This document shows, one piece after another, positions 8,503 through 17,115 of a stretch of DNA of 64,000 nt (positions are counted from its first letter, which is position 1; every line of letters begins with the position of its first letter). The position numbers and the translations under genes are program-made. This DNA comes from Coriobacteriaceae bacterium (GTDB lineage: Bacteria > Actinomycetota > Coriobacteriia > Coriobacteriales > Coriobacteriaceae), in contig DAJPGB010000001.1 of NCBI GenBank assembly GCA_025992855.1, forward strand, positions 1,798,001-1,862,000, written 5' to 3'. The notes beneath the pieces are model-generated. The model saw nothing but the letters and a program-made list of their open reading frames with translations. It did no database searches and was not told the origin of the DNA.

Positions 8503-8566
8503 TATTCCGAGAAGATTCCTAGGGTTTAGTACACCTATGAGTACACCATATACAGAGAGGGACAGC

Positions 8567-9367
8567 ATGAGCGCAAATCCGCTGCTTTCCATCGAAGGTC
8601 TGACCGCCTCCGTGGACGAAAAGACCATCCTCCACAACGTCAACCTCAACGTCGCCGCCGGCGAGACCCACGTTCTGATGGGACCCAACGGCGCCGGCAA
8701 GTCCACCCTCGGCCACCTGGTCATGGGCGACCCCGTTTACACGGTCAACAACGGCCGCATCGTCTTTGACGGCCAGGACATCACCGAGCTCACCACCGAC
8801 AAGCGCTCGCGCGCCGGCCTGTTCCTGAGCTTCCAGGCCCCGGTCGAGATTCCGGGCGTGCCGCTGTCGAGCTTTTTGCGCGCCAGCATCGCCGGCCGCC
8901 CCGGCCTGGAGATGAAGGGCAAGGAGTTCCGCCGTCGCGTAAAGGAGCTCGCGGCCGAGCTCAACATGGATACCGCCTACCTCAACCGCGAGCTGGGCGT
9001 GGGCTTCTCGGGCGGCGAGAAGAAGAAGGTCGAAATGCTCCAACTTCTGCTGCTGCAGCCCAAACTCGCCATCCTGGACGAAACCGACTCCGGCCTGGAC
9101 GTCGACGCGCTTTCCACCGTCAGCCACGGCATGGACGCGTACCGCAAGAGCTGCGACGGCTCCATGCTCATCATCACGCACAACACACGCATCTTGGAGC
9201 ACCTGAATGTCGACCGCGTCCACGTTATGGTCAAGGGCCACATCGTGCGCGAGGACGACGCTTCGCTCATCCCCTGGATCGACAAGAACGGTTTTGAGAC
9301 CTTCGAGCGCGAGGCCGCCGAGCAGCGCGCCCAGGCCGAGGCCGCCGCTGCCGAGCAGCAGGCGTAA
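8567..9367 (+). CDS. sufC: Fe-S assembly ATPase SufC
   Basis: This ABC-type ATPase of the SUF scaffold has Walker A GPNGAGKST, signature FSGGEKKKVEML and Walker B LAILDETDSGLDVD. The DETDSGLD stretch is the SufC-specific form. SufC binds SufB and SufD as SufBC2D and drives the conformational change needed for cluster assembly in the cytoplasm. I chose the ATG at 8567 (266 residues) over an in-frame ATG at 8537 because GAGAGGGA sits 5 bp before 8567 and nothing comparable precedes 8537. It is the first gene of sufCBDSU; the next gene starts 12 bp after its stop. Confidence 0.95.
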   Translation: MSANPLLSIEGLTASVDEKTILHNVNLNVAAGETHVLMGPNGAGKSTLGHLVMGDPVYTVNNGRIVFDGQDITELTTDKRSRAGLFLSFQAPVEIPGVPLSSFLRASIAGRPGLEMKGKEFRRRVKELAAELNMDTAYLNRELGVGFSGGEKKKVEMLQLLLLQPKLAILDETDSGLDVDALSTVSHGMDAYRKSCDGSMLIITHNTRILEHLNVDRVHVMVKGHIVREDDASLIPWIDKNGFETFEREAAEQRAQAEAAAAEQQA

Positions 9368-9379
9368 AGGGGCGACGCA

Positions 9380-10792
9380 ATGACCAAGAACCGCACCGAG
9401 GTCGCGGACATCGACCGCAGCCTCTACGACTTCACCTATGGCGAGGAGGGATTCGAGCGCCTCGACGCCGGCATCACGCCCGACATCGTGCGCGAGATTA
9501 GCGCCAAAAAGGACGAGCCGCAGTGGATGCTCGACCTGCGCTTAAAGTCCCTCGAGATCTTCAACCGTTTTCCCGACCCGACGTGGGGCCCCTCCATCGA
9601 GGGCCTGGACATGGACAACATCGTCACCTACGTCAAGCCCAACACCGACCAAAAGCACGACTGGGAGTCGGTGCCCGACGACATCAAAAACACCTTTGAG
9701 CGCCTGGGCATCCCCGAGGCCGAGCGCAGCTACCTGGCGGGCGTCGGCGCGCAGTACGACTCTGAGCTGGTCTACCACAACATGCAGGACACCGCGTCCA
9801 AGATGGGCATCGTCTACTCTGGCATCGAGGAGGCCCTGCACGACCCGCAGTGGGAGCCGCTCATCCACGAGAAGTTTATGACGCTCATCCCGCCCACCGA
9901 CCACAAGTTTGCGGCCCTGCACGGCGCCGTGTGGTCGGGCGGCTCGTTTGTCTACGTGCCCAAGGGCACCAAGCTCGATTTTCCGCTGCAGAGCTACTTC
10001 CGTCTTAACGCCAAGGGCGCCGGTCAGTTTGAGCACACGCTCATCATCGTCGAAGACGATGCCGATCTGCACTTCATTGAGGGTTGCTCCGCGCCTAAGT
10101 ACAACGTGGCAAACCTCCACGCCGGCGCCGTCGAGCTCTTTGTGGGCAAGCGCGCGCACCTGCGTTACTCGACCATCGAGAACTGGTCCAAGAACATGTA
10201 CAACCTCAACACCAAGCGTGCACGCGTGGACGAGGACGGCGACATCGAGTGGATCAGTGGCTCCTTCGGCAGCCACGTGGGCTACCTCTACCCCATGAGC
10301 GTGCTCAACGGCCGCCGCGCCCGTTCGAGCTTTACCGGCATCACCTTTGCCGGCGCCGGCCAGAACCTCGACACCGGCTGCAAGGTCGTGCTCAACGCGC
10401 CCGAGACCTCGGCGACCGTCGAGACCAAGGGCATCTCCAAGAGCGGCGGCATCCAGACCTTCCGCAGCTCCATCGTGGCCACGCCCAAGGCCGAGGGCTC
10501 CAAGGCAACCGTGAGCTGCCAGTCGCTGATGCTCGACGACCAGAGCCGCTCCGACACCATCCCCGCCATGGACATCCGCGCCAAGAACGTCGACATCGGC
10601 CACGAGGCCACCATCGGCCGCATCGGCGATGACAAGGTGTTCTACCTGATGAGCCGCGGTATCTCGGAGGAAGAGGCACGCACCATGATCGTCAACGGCT
10701 TTGCCAACCCGGTCTCCAAGGAGCTGCCGCTTGAGTACGCCGTCGAGATGAACAACCTGATCAAGCTCGAGATGGAAGGAGCGATCGGATAA
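9380..10792 (+). CDS. sufB: Fe-S scaffold protein SufB
   Basis: The 470-residue SufB has the usual length and a right-handed beta-helix core. Recognisable segments are WSGGSFVYVPKGTKLDFPL, EGCSAPKYN, STIENWSKNMYNLNTKR, SGGIQTFRSSI and the C-terminal GRIGDDKVFYLMSRGIS. SufB forms the SufBC2D complex and provides cysteines on which nascent clusters assemble. AAAGGGG precedes the ATG. Its stop overlaps the sufD start by one base (TAATG), so translation is coupled. Confidence 0.96.
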   Translation: MTKNRTEVADIDRSLYDFTYGEEGFERLDAGITPDIVREISAKKDEPQWMLDLRLKSLEIFNRFPDPTWGPSIEGLDMDNIVTYVKPNTDQKHDWESVPDDIKNTFERLGIPEAERSYLAGVGAQYDSELVYHNMQDTASKMGIVYSGIEEALHDPQWEPLIHEKFMTLIPPTDHKFAALHGAVWSGGSFVYVPKGTKLDFPLQSYFRLNAKGAGQFEHTLIIVEDDADLHFIEGCSAPKYNVANLHAGAVELFVGKRAHLRYSTIENWSKNMYNLNTKRARVDEDGDIEWISGSFGSHVGYLYPMSVLNGRRARSSFTGITFAGAGQNLDTGCKVVLNAPETSATVETKGISKSGGIQTFRSSIVATPKAEGSKATVSCQSLMLDDQSRSDTIPAMDIRAKNVDIGHEATIGRIGDDKVFYLMSRGISEEEARTMIVNGFANPVSKELPLEYAVEMNNLIKLEMEGAIG

Positions 10793-12063
10793 TGAAACAG
10801 ACCACGAACACCGCTGCTACCACGCTTGAGCAGGTCAACGCGATGCCCGCAGCAACCTGGGGCTGGTTGAAAATGAACCAGACCAAGCTCGAGCTTTCCG
10901 ACGAGCTTGCCGCCGCTCCTGCCGAGGCCGTTGAGGTCGAGGACCTGGAGGAGCAGTTCCTCGGCGCGGACGACGCGTTCGACACCGCTATGGATGCCAT
11001 GGCCGAGCGCTTCCCCGAGCGCCGTGCCTCTGCCCCAGGTGATGCCGCCGATCGCGCCCGCATCACGCCCGAGACCGAGCTCGACGTGCCCGCCACCTCC
11101 GTCTACCAGGCCGGCGCCATCAAGCTGGAGGAGGAGCTCTCCCCCGCCGAGGCTTTCGAGACCGGCATGGGCGAGGCCGCCTACACTTATCTGACCGACC
11201 ACGCAACCAAGCGCATCGTCATCGATGTGTCCGCATACAAGCACGCCACGGTTATCGTGCGTGTTAGCGGTGTCGATGCCGCCGCGGCCATCGCCGCCAT
11301 CGACGTCGTCGCCCGTCCGCAGGCAACGCTCGACCTGCAGATCGCCCTGGACTCCCCCGTTGCCGGCGAGGGCGTCGTGGGATCCGTGCTGCGCGTGTGC
11401 GCCCACGAGTACGCCACCGTCAACGTGGCCTGCACGCAGACGCTCGACGACAGCTGGATCGCACTCGACGACACCGGCCTGTTCCTGGACGAGGGCGCGC
11501 GCATCAACGTGCAGCACACCGTCCTGGGTGCCGGTGCCAGCGCCACCGGCCTTGCCGGCGACCTGCTGGGCGATACCGCCAAGGTCACCATCGATACTGA
11601 CTACCTGGGCGCCCGCGAGCAGGTGCGCGACTTTAACTACGAGCTGCGCCACCGCGGTCGCAAGACCGAGTGCGAGATCGACGCCAACGGCGTACTGACC
11701 GGCACGTCCAAGAAGGTCTACCGCGGCACCATCGACCTCGTGCACGGCTGCAAGGGTGCAACCGGCACTGAGCACGAGACGGTGCTTTTAGCCAACAAGG
11801 GCGTCGACAACAAGACCGTTCCCGTCATTCTCTGCGACGAGGACGACGTAGCCGGCAACCACGGCGCCACCATCGGTCACGTCCGCGACGAGCAGCTGTT
11901 CTACCTCGCCTGCCGCGGCCTTGACCAAAACGCCGCCGAGGACCTGTTCATCCGCGCCAAGCTGGAGGACGCCGCGCTTTCCGCCACCGACGAGCGCACT
12001 CGCGCAGCCGTCGTCCGCCTGGGCAACAACCTGATCGACAACTTTGAAGAGGAGCTCGCATGA
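10792..12063 (+). CDS. sufD: Fe-S scaffold partner SufD
   Basis: The 423-residue SufB paralogue has a beta-helix core and the family segments GRKTECEIDANG, KKVYRGTIDLVHG, LLANKGVDNKTVPVILCDEDDV and HGATIGHVRDEQLFYLACRG. The conserved late His (GNHGATIGH) is the residue that in E. coli SufD pairs with SufB to form the nascent-cluster site. It overlaps sufB by 1 bp and sufS by 4 bp (ATGA). The N-terminal 100 residues are acidic and variable, as usual for SufD. Confidence 0.95.
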   Translation: MKQTTNTAATTLEQVNAMPAATWGWLKMNQTKLELSDELAAAPAEAVEVEDLEEQFLGADDAFDTAMDAMAERFPERRASAPGDAADRARITPETELDVPATSVYQAGAIKLEEELSPAEAFETGMGEAAYTYLTDHATKRIVIDVSAYKHATVIVRVSGVDAAAAIAAIDVVARPQATLDLQIALDSPVAGEGVVGSVLRVCAHEYATVNVACTQTLDDSWIALDDTGLFLDEGARINVQHTVLGAGASATGLAGDLLGDTAKVTIDTDYLGAREQVRDFNYELRHRGRKTECEIDANGVLTGTSKKVYRGTIDLVHGCKGATGTEHETVLLANKGVDNKTVPVILCDEDDVAGNHGATIGHVRDEQLFYLACRGLDQNAAEDLFIRAKLEDAALSATDERTRAAVVRLGNNLIDNFEEELA

Positions 12064-13385
12064 TCGACACCGAGCACGTTAAATGCGATACCTGTACCGC
12101 ACCGGAGCCTATGGAGCTCGACGCCAGCGACGAGGCCTCGCGCGGCTGGCCTACCGTCGACATCGAGACCAATCCCTACAAGGCACAGTTCCCGCTGTTC
12201 CAGCAGCACCCCGAGATTGCCTTCCTCGATAGTGCCGCCACCGCGCAGCGCCCTGCCTGTGTGCTCGACGCCGAGCGTGACTTCTATCAGCGCATGAACG
12301 CCAACCCCCTGCGCGGCCTGTACTCGCTGTCCGTCGAGGCCACCGACGCCATCGCGAAGGTCCGCCAGCAGATCGCCGACCTCATCGGCGCCGCCCAGGC
12401 CAACGAGGTCGTCTTCACCCGCAACACGAGCGAGTCGCTCAACCTGATCGCCAAGAGCTTTGCACCCACGGTGCTCGAGCCCGGTGACGAGGTCGTCATC
12501 ACCATCATGGAGCACCACTCCAACCTGATTCCGTGGCAGCAGGTCTGCCGCGAGACCGGCGCCAAGCTCGTCTACCTCTACCCCACCAAGACCGGCCAGC
12601 TCACCACCGAGGAGGTTCTTGCCAAGGTGGGCCCCAAGACCAAGATCCTGGCCGTGGGACAGGTCTCCAACGTGCTGGGCGTCGAGAACCCGGTCAAGAA
12701 CCTCGGCAAGCTCGTGCACAAGTACGGCGGCTATCTGGTCGTCGACGGCGCACAGTCGCTGCCGCACATGCCGGTCGATGTGGCCGACCTGGGCGCCGAC
12801 TTCTTCGCCTTTAGCGCGCACAAGGCCATGGGCCCCATGGGCATCGGCGTGCTGTGGGGCAAGATGGACCTGCTCAACGCCATGCCGCCCATGCTCACCG
12901 GCGGCGAGATGATCGACTCTGTCACCGAGCAGGACGCCGTCTGGGCGCCCGTCCCCGAGAAGTTCGAGGCCGGCACGCAGGACGCCGCCGGCATCTTCGC
13001 CACGGGTGCGGCACTCGACTACCTGGTCAACACGGTGGGCTACGAGAACATCCAGGCACGCGAGCAGGCACTCGTCCACTACCTGATGGGTGAGCTCATG
13101 CAGCTCGACTTTGTCCAGATCATCGGTTCCATCTACTGGGACAACCACCACGGCGTTGTGAGCTTTAACGTCAAGGGCATCCACCCGCACGACGTCGCGA
13201 GCATCATGGACATGGACGGCGTCTGCATCCGCGCCGGCCACCACTGCGCGCAGCCGCTGCTCACCTGGCTGGGCGTCGAGAACCTTGCCTGCTGCCGCGC
13301 CAGCGTGGCCTTCTACAACGACAAGGCCGACATCGACAAGTTCATCGCCGGCCTGCATCACGTTTGGAGCACGTTCAATGGGTAA
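12060..13385 (+). CDS. sufS: Cysteine desulfurase SufS
   Basis: This PLP enzyme releases sulfane sulfur from cysteine for cluster assembly. FSAHKAMGPMGIGVLWG contains the Schiff-base Lys. RAGHHCAQPLL contains the persulfide Cys in the short loop typical of group II desulfurases, which need a sulfur acceptor such as SufU. The protein is 441 residues, about 35 longer than usual, because of an N-terminal extension with a CDTC motif (Cys9/Cys12) and an acidic stretch before the first conserved helix (NPYKAQFPLFQQ). The start overlaps sufD by 4 bp and the end overlaps sufU by 8 bp. Confidence 0.95.
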   Translation: MIDTEHVKCDTCTAPEPMELDASDEASRGWPTVDIETNPYKAQFPLFQQHPEIAFLDSAATAQRPACVLDAERDFYQRMNANPLRGLYSLSVEATDAIAKVRQQIADLIGAAQANEVVFTRNTSESLNLIAKSFAPTVLEPGDEVVITIMEHHSNLIPWQQVCRETGAKLVYLYPTKTGQLTTEEVLAKVGPKTKILAVGQVSNVLGVENPVKNLGKLVHKYGGYLVVDGAQSLPHMPVDVADLGADFFAFSAHKAMGPMGIGVLWGKMDLLNAMPPMLTGGEMIDSVTEQDAVWAPVPEKFEAGTQDAAGIFATGAALDYLVNTVGYENIQAREQALVHYLMGELMQLDFVQIIGSIYWDNHHGVVSFNVKGIHPHDVASIMDMDGVCIRAGHHCAQPLLTWLGVENLACCRASVAFYNDKADIDKFIAGLHHVWSTFNG

Positions 13386-13812
13386 TTTGTACACCTCCAC
13401 CACGTTTATGGAGCACAACTCGCACCCCGACTATAAGTACGAGATGGATGCTCCCACGCACGAGCACGACGGTATCAACCCCAGCTGCGGAGACGAGCTC
13501 ACCTTGCAGCTGCGCGTCGAGAACAACGTGATCGAGGAGGCCTCCTTTACCGGCCACGGCTGTGCCATCAGCCAGGCCAGTGCCGACATCATGGCCGACC
13601 TCATCACCGGCGAGACCGTCGAGGAGGCACGTCGCTTGGCGGGACTCTTCCTCGCCATGATCCGCGGCGAGAAGCTCTCCGAGGACGACCTGGAAGACCT
13701 GGACGAAGCCGCCCAGCTCCAGGACATCTCGCACATGCCCGCCCGCGTCAAATGCGCCGAGCTCGCCTGGCGCACCCTCGACGGCATGCTCGAGGGGCAA
13801 AATAATCAGTAA
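13378..13812 (+). CDS. sufU: SufU Zn-dependent sulfur transferase
   Basis: The 144-residue SufU has the three zinc-binding cysteines in NPSCGDE, GHGCAIS and RVKCAELAW, with the Asp of GDE as fourth ligand. The insertion between the second and third Cys (residues about 75-120) distinguishes SufU from IscU. It accepts persulfide from SufS in organisms without SufE. I chose the ATG at 13378, which overlaps the sufS end by 8 bp; a second Met at 13408 is possible. A strong terminator follows, so this ends the operon. Confidence 0.93.
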   Translation: MGNLYTSTTFMEHNSHPDYKYEMDAPTHEHDGINPSCGDELTLQLRVENNVIEEASFTGHGCAISQASADIMADLITGETVEEARRLAGLFLAMIRGEKLSEDDLEDLDEAAQLQDISHMPARVKCAELAWRTLDGMLEGQNNQ

Positions 13813-13840
13813 TATTTGTCTCAAATCTGAAGAATTCTGT

Positions 13841-13881
13841 TGGCCGAATCGCTTAACTTTCAAGATTCGGCCATTTTCTTT
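13841..13881 (+). terminator. Terminator of the suf operon
   Basis: TGGCCGAATC (13841-13850) pairs perfectly with GATTCGGCCA (13864-13873) around a 13-nt loop, followed by TTTTCTTTT. It lies 28 bp after the sufU stop and 8 bp before the convergent transposase gene ends. Confidence 0.9.
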
Positions 13882-13888
13882 TCTGCCT

Positions 13889-14698
13889 CTATTTCGATCC
13901 CTCAGCCTGCGCGTCCACCTGCGCATAAGCGCGCACAATACGAGAGGCGGTACTTTTGCCAATCCCGGTATACCGCTCAATCTGGCGCACCGTAAAGCCG
14001 GCATTGTTCAATCCAACAATAACAGTATCGCGCTGCGCCGGCGGTGCAGTTTTAACCCCGTTGAGCGGAACCCCGAGGCTCTTCGCCAACTTGCCGGCAA
14101 AGGCGTGGCGTTCCCATTCCGTCTCTTTCATATCGCACAGCGCTGGTTCACTGACGTCGGGCGTCGAAAGCGAATAGGCAATAAAGCCCTCGGCAGAACC
14201 AAAGAGCTCAAGCACGCAAGAAGGATCGGAAAATCCCCTCGCGACATCAGCCGCGTCACCGTCGTAAGCGCATAAATACTCCGCAAAGCTACTCCAGGGA
14301 TAACGCTCGATTAGGCCAACGCCCGCCTCCTGCGGATCGGCGTGTACGGAGCGAATAGCCTCCATCACCTGCCAGTCGGTATCGAGCGAGCGCCGGTCAA
14401 AACGGTTCTGGAACAGATGGCCTGTGCGCCCCGCGCGTTTATTAAACCGCCGCGCGTGCGTCAAAAGCAGCCGGTGCATCGCCGCGCTCATCCTGTCCTC
14501 GTAATCTGCAAGCACCAAATGCACGTGATTGCCCATAAGGCACCAGGCGATAACCGTCACGCCCTCCTCGCGGCAGCACGCGCGCATCAGCTCCAAAAAC
14601 TCCCACCGGTCCTCATCGCCCTCAAAGATGAGCTGCTTACCCGTACCGCGGGCACAGACATGGTAAAAGCCGGTAACCGTTCTCCAAACGCGCTGCAT
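13889..14698 (-). CDS. REP-associated transposase homologue (RAYT-like), probably catalytically dead
   Basis: The 269-residue protein belongs to the Y1/HUH transposase-like group linked to REP sequences. FYHVCARGTGKQLIFEGDED and AWCLMGNHVHLVL carry the HUH pair (H58, H60), and RTGHLFQNRF is conserved. At the positions where the second RAYT in this window has Tyr (EEYLL and RYIHLNP) this protein has Trp109 and Ser117, so the nucleophilic Tyr seems lost. A C-terminal helix-turn-helix (FTVRQIERYTGIGKSTASRI) is intact. ATG 14698 is chosen because GAAGGGAG precedes it; the upstream frame extension is not credible. It may act as a DNA-binding protein only. Confidence 0.8.
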   Translation of the reverse strand: MQRVWRTVTGFYHVCARGTGKQLIFEGDEDRWEFLELMRACCREEGVTVIAWCLMGNHVHLVLADYEDRMSAAMHRLLLTHARRFNKRAGRTGHLFQNRFDRRSLDTDWQVMEAIRSVHADPQEAGVGLIERYPWSSFAEYLCAYDGDAADVARGFSDPSCVLELFGSAEGFIAYSLSTPDVSEPALCDMKETEWERHAFAGKLAKSLGVPLNGVKTAPPAQRDTVIVGLNNAGFTVRQIERYTGIGKSTASRIVRAYAQVDAQAEGSK

Positions 14699-15101
14699 GG
14701 CGCTCCCTTCGCCGGGATCTGTCTGCCATCCAATACAGCACGATTGAAGCGTGCCATCATTACATTCACGCAAAACAATACACTCGCGCGGCCAAAGGCA
14801 GCAAACAGGCGGCGAACGGCACCGTTGCAACAGGTCAACCCCTGCAACGCTTACAAGAGCCGACCAAAAGCTTGCCCAAGAAGGACCCCCTCTACGGAAG
14901 TTCACGACCACAGAACATAGAGTTAAACCGTTTCAATTAAAACTTCCGGACTTCTCGCTACGAAAACTGAGCCGTTCGCCGAATATTCCGTGCATTTCGC
15001 GGTATTATAGGGGCTGCATGTCATGTCCCTTTCGAAGGGTCGCCCGGCAATCGCCAGCCACGACCCCCAAACGGGACGCCAACACGATAGAGAGGAGAGG
15101 C
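14699..15101. other. Intergenic region upstream of the NifU-like gene
   Basis: These 403 bp lie between two divergent genes. I see no credible coding frame. TATTAT at 15003-15008 is a possible -10 for the rightward gene, with no convincing -35. No REP-type palindrome like those elsewhere in the window is present. Confidence 0.5.
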
Positions 15102-15836
15102 ATGCAGTACTCACAGGAAGTGGAGAACATGTGCCCCGTTGCCAAGGGTGCATACCACGGCCCCGCACCCATCCCCGAGGAGGGCAAGTGGGTCCAGGCT
15201 AAGGAGATTTCCGACATCTCCGGTCTTACGCACGGTGTGGGTTGGTGCGCACCTCAGCAGGGCGCCTGCAAGCTCACGCTGAACGTCAAGGACGGCATCA
15301 TCGAGGAGGCCCTCGTTGAGACCATCGGCTGCTCGGGCATGACCCACTCTGCCGCCATGGCTTCCGAGATCCTTCCCGGTAAGACCATCCTCGAGGCCCT
15401 CAACACCGACCTCGTCTGCGACGCCATCAACGTTGCTATGCGCGAGATCTTCCTGCAGATCGTTTACGGCCGCAGCCAGACCGCGTTCTCCGAGGGCGGC
15501 CTGCCCGTGGGCGCCTCCCTCGACGACCTCGGCAAGGGCCTTCGCTCTCAGGTCGGCACCATGTTCGGCACCAAGGCCAAGGGCGCTCGTTACCTCGAGC
15601 TCGCTCAGGGCTACGTCACCCGCATGGCTCTCAACGACAAGAACGAGATCATCGCATTCGAGTTCCTGAACCTCGGCAAGTTTACCGACGCCGTCAAGGC
15701 CGGCAAGACCCCCGAGGAGGCCATCGCTGGCGCTATGGGCCACTATGGTCAGTGGGAGAACGCTGCCAAGTACATCGACCCGCGCACCGACGAGGAGACT
15801 CACTCCGTCGCCAGCGTGTTCCCGGTTCACGAGTAG
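15102..15836 (+). CDS. NifU-like scaffold-fold protein paired with GGGtGRT
   Basis: The 244-residue protein contains a NifU/IscU-like segment: GACKLTLNVKDGIIEEA, ETIGCSGMTHSAAMASEILPGKT. Cysteines C11, C49, C56 and C77 are candidate cluster or metal ligands, and C77 is the equivalent of the IscU 'GCG' cysteine. About 60 residues precede the IscU-like core and about 100 follow it. GAGAGGAGAGG precedes the chosen ATG. It lies 18 bp upstream of the GGGtGRT gene and is translationally close; this two-gene arrangement is known from other anaerobes, but its function is not established. Codon use is strongly biased to C/G-ending codons, suggesting high expression. Confidence 0.75.
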   Translation: MQYSQEVENMCPVAKGAYHGPAPIPEEGKWVQAKEISDISGLTHGVGWCAPQQGACKLTLNVKDGIIEEALVETIGCSGMTHSAAMASEILPGKTILEALNTDLVCDAINVAMREIFLQIVYGRSQTAFSEGGLPVGASLDDLGKGLRSQVGTMFGTKAKGARYLELAQGYVTRMALNDKNEIIAFEFLNLGKFTDAVKAGKTPEEAIAGAMGHYGQWENAAKYIDPRTDEETHSVASVFPVHE

Positions 15837-15854
15837 AAAGGGAGGGAAATAACT

Positions 15855-16859
15855 ATGACTGTTACGTTCGAAGGTTACGAGCGCCGCGCTGACAAGATCA
15901 ACAAGTGCCTCGCCGACAACGGCATCGCCTCCCTCGAGGAAGCTCTGCAGATCTGCACCGACAAGGGCTTCAACCCGCGTGAGATCGTCAACAACACCCA
16001 GTCCATCGCCTTCCAGAACGCCGAGTGGGCCTACACCCTCGGTTGCGCTCTCGCTGTCAAGCGTGGCGCCAAGTCCGCTTCTGAGGCTGCCGCCATCATC
16101 GGCGAGGGCATCCAGGCCTTCACCGTTCCCGGCTCCGTCGCCGAGGACCGCAAGGTCGGTCTGGGCCACGGCAACCTGGGCGCTATGCTGCTCTCCGACG
16201 ACACCGAGTGCTTCGCCTTCCTGGCCGGCCACGAGTCCTTCGCTGCCGCCGAGGGCGCTATCGGTCTTGCTCTGAACGCCAACAAGGCTCGCAAGAAGCC
16301 GCTGCGCGTTATCCTCAACGGTCTGGGCAAGGACGCCGCCCAGATTATCGCCCGCATCAACGGCTTCACCTATGTGAAGACCCAGTTCGACTACTATACG
16401 GGCGAGCTCAAGGTCGTCGAGACCATCCCCTACTCCGATGGTCCCCGCGCTGCCGTTAACTGCTACGGCTCCGACGACGTCCGCGAGGGCGTTGCCATCA
16501 TGTGGCACGAGAACGTCGACATCTCGATCACCGGTAACTCCACCAACCCCACGCGCTTCCAGCACCCCGTCGCTGGCACCTACAAGAAGGAGCGCATCGA
16601 GGCTGGCAAGAAGTACTTCTCCGTCGCTTCTGGTGGCGGCACTGGCCGTACCCTGCACCCGGACAACATGGGCGCCGGCCCTGCCTCTTACGGCATGACC
16701 GACACCATGGGCCGCATGCACTCCGACGCCCAGTTCGCCGGTTCTTCCTCCGTGCCTGCGCACGTTGACATGATGGGTCTCATCGGCATGGGCAACAACC
16801 CCATGGTCGGTGCCACCGTCGCTTGCGCTGTCGCCGTCGAGGAGGCCCTCAAGGCCTAA
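15855..16859 (+). CDS. GGGtGRT-family protein
   Basis: This 334-residue cytoplasmic protein has the family's name motif in SGGGTGRTLHPDNMGAG (about residues 258-274). Other conserved blocks are GHGNLGAMLLSDDTECFAFLAG, KKPLRVILNGLGKDAAQIIARI and MGRMHSDAQFAGSSSVPAHVD. The family occurs in strict anaerobes and has no assigned biochemical role to my knowledge. AAAGGGAGGG lies before the ATG and the gene shares an operon with the NifU-like protein. Codon bias is extreme for this window, which argues for an abundant protein. A strong terminator follows. Confidence 0.88.
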   Translation: MTVTFEGYERRADKINKCLADNGIASLEEALQICTDKGFNPREIVNNTQSIAFQNAEWAYTLGCALAVKRGAKSASEAAAIIGEGIQAFTVPGSVAEDRKVGLGHGNLGAMLLSDDTECFAFLAGHESFAAAEGAIGLALNANKARKKPLRVILNGLGKDAAQIIARINGFTYVKTQFDYYTGELKVVETIPYSDGPRAAVNCYGSDDVREGVAIMWHENVDISITGNSTNPTRFQHPVAGTYKKERIEAGKKYFSVASGGGTGRTLHPDNMGAGPASYGMTDTMGRMHSDAQFAGSSSVPAHVDMMGLIGMGNNPMVGATVACAVAVEEALKA

Positions 16860-16894
16860 TCGCGCCCGCGCGATGCTCATATAGTTGAACTTTG

Positions 16895-16932
16895 GAGCCG
16901 CTACCTTTCGAGGTAGCGGCTCTTTTTCTTTG
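16895..16932 (+). terminator. Terminator of the NifU-like/GGGtGRT operon
   Basis: GAGCCGCTACC (16895-16905) pairs perfectly with GGTAGCGGCTC (16912-16922) around TTTCGA, followed by TTTTTCTTT. It lies 36 bp after the GGGtGRT stop. Confidence 0.95.
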
Positions 16933-17115
16933 CGTTGTCGCAGGGAAGCTGTTGCCGATATATCAGTTGGAGTGAAATACGAGATGTGATAAGACGGAGC
17001 GCCAGAGCGTCCATGACGCCCACCCGCCATATTTGCCCTTTACCGATTTGCCGAGTCTTTGCGGTACCATTGCCGATCACCCGTGCGACAATGCGCCGGA
17101 CGAGAAAGGAATCCG

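Noticed and set aside
10642..11775. Long minus-strand open frame opposite sufD
   Set aside because: Shadow of sufD caused by GC-rich codon bias; Ala/Gly/Val/Leu-rich with no recognisable domain or ribosome binding site. The plus-strand gene is unmistakable.
11901..13418. 505-residue minus-strand frame opposite sufS
   Set aside because: Mirror of the sufS coding frame with biased composition and no family resemblance.
15111..17030. 639-residue minus-strand frame opposite the NifU-like/GGGtGRT genes
   Set aside because: Spans two genes with extreme codon bias plus a terminator; the protein has no domain, and both plus-strand genes are recognised families.
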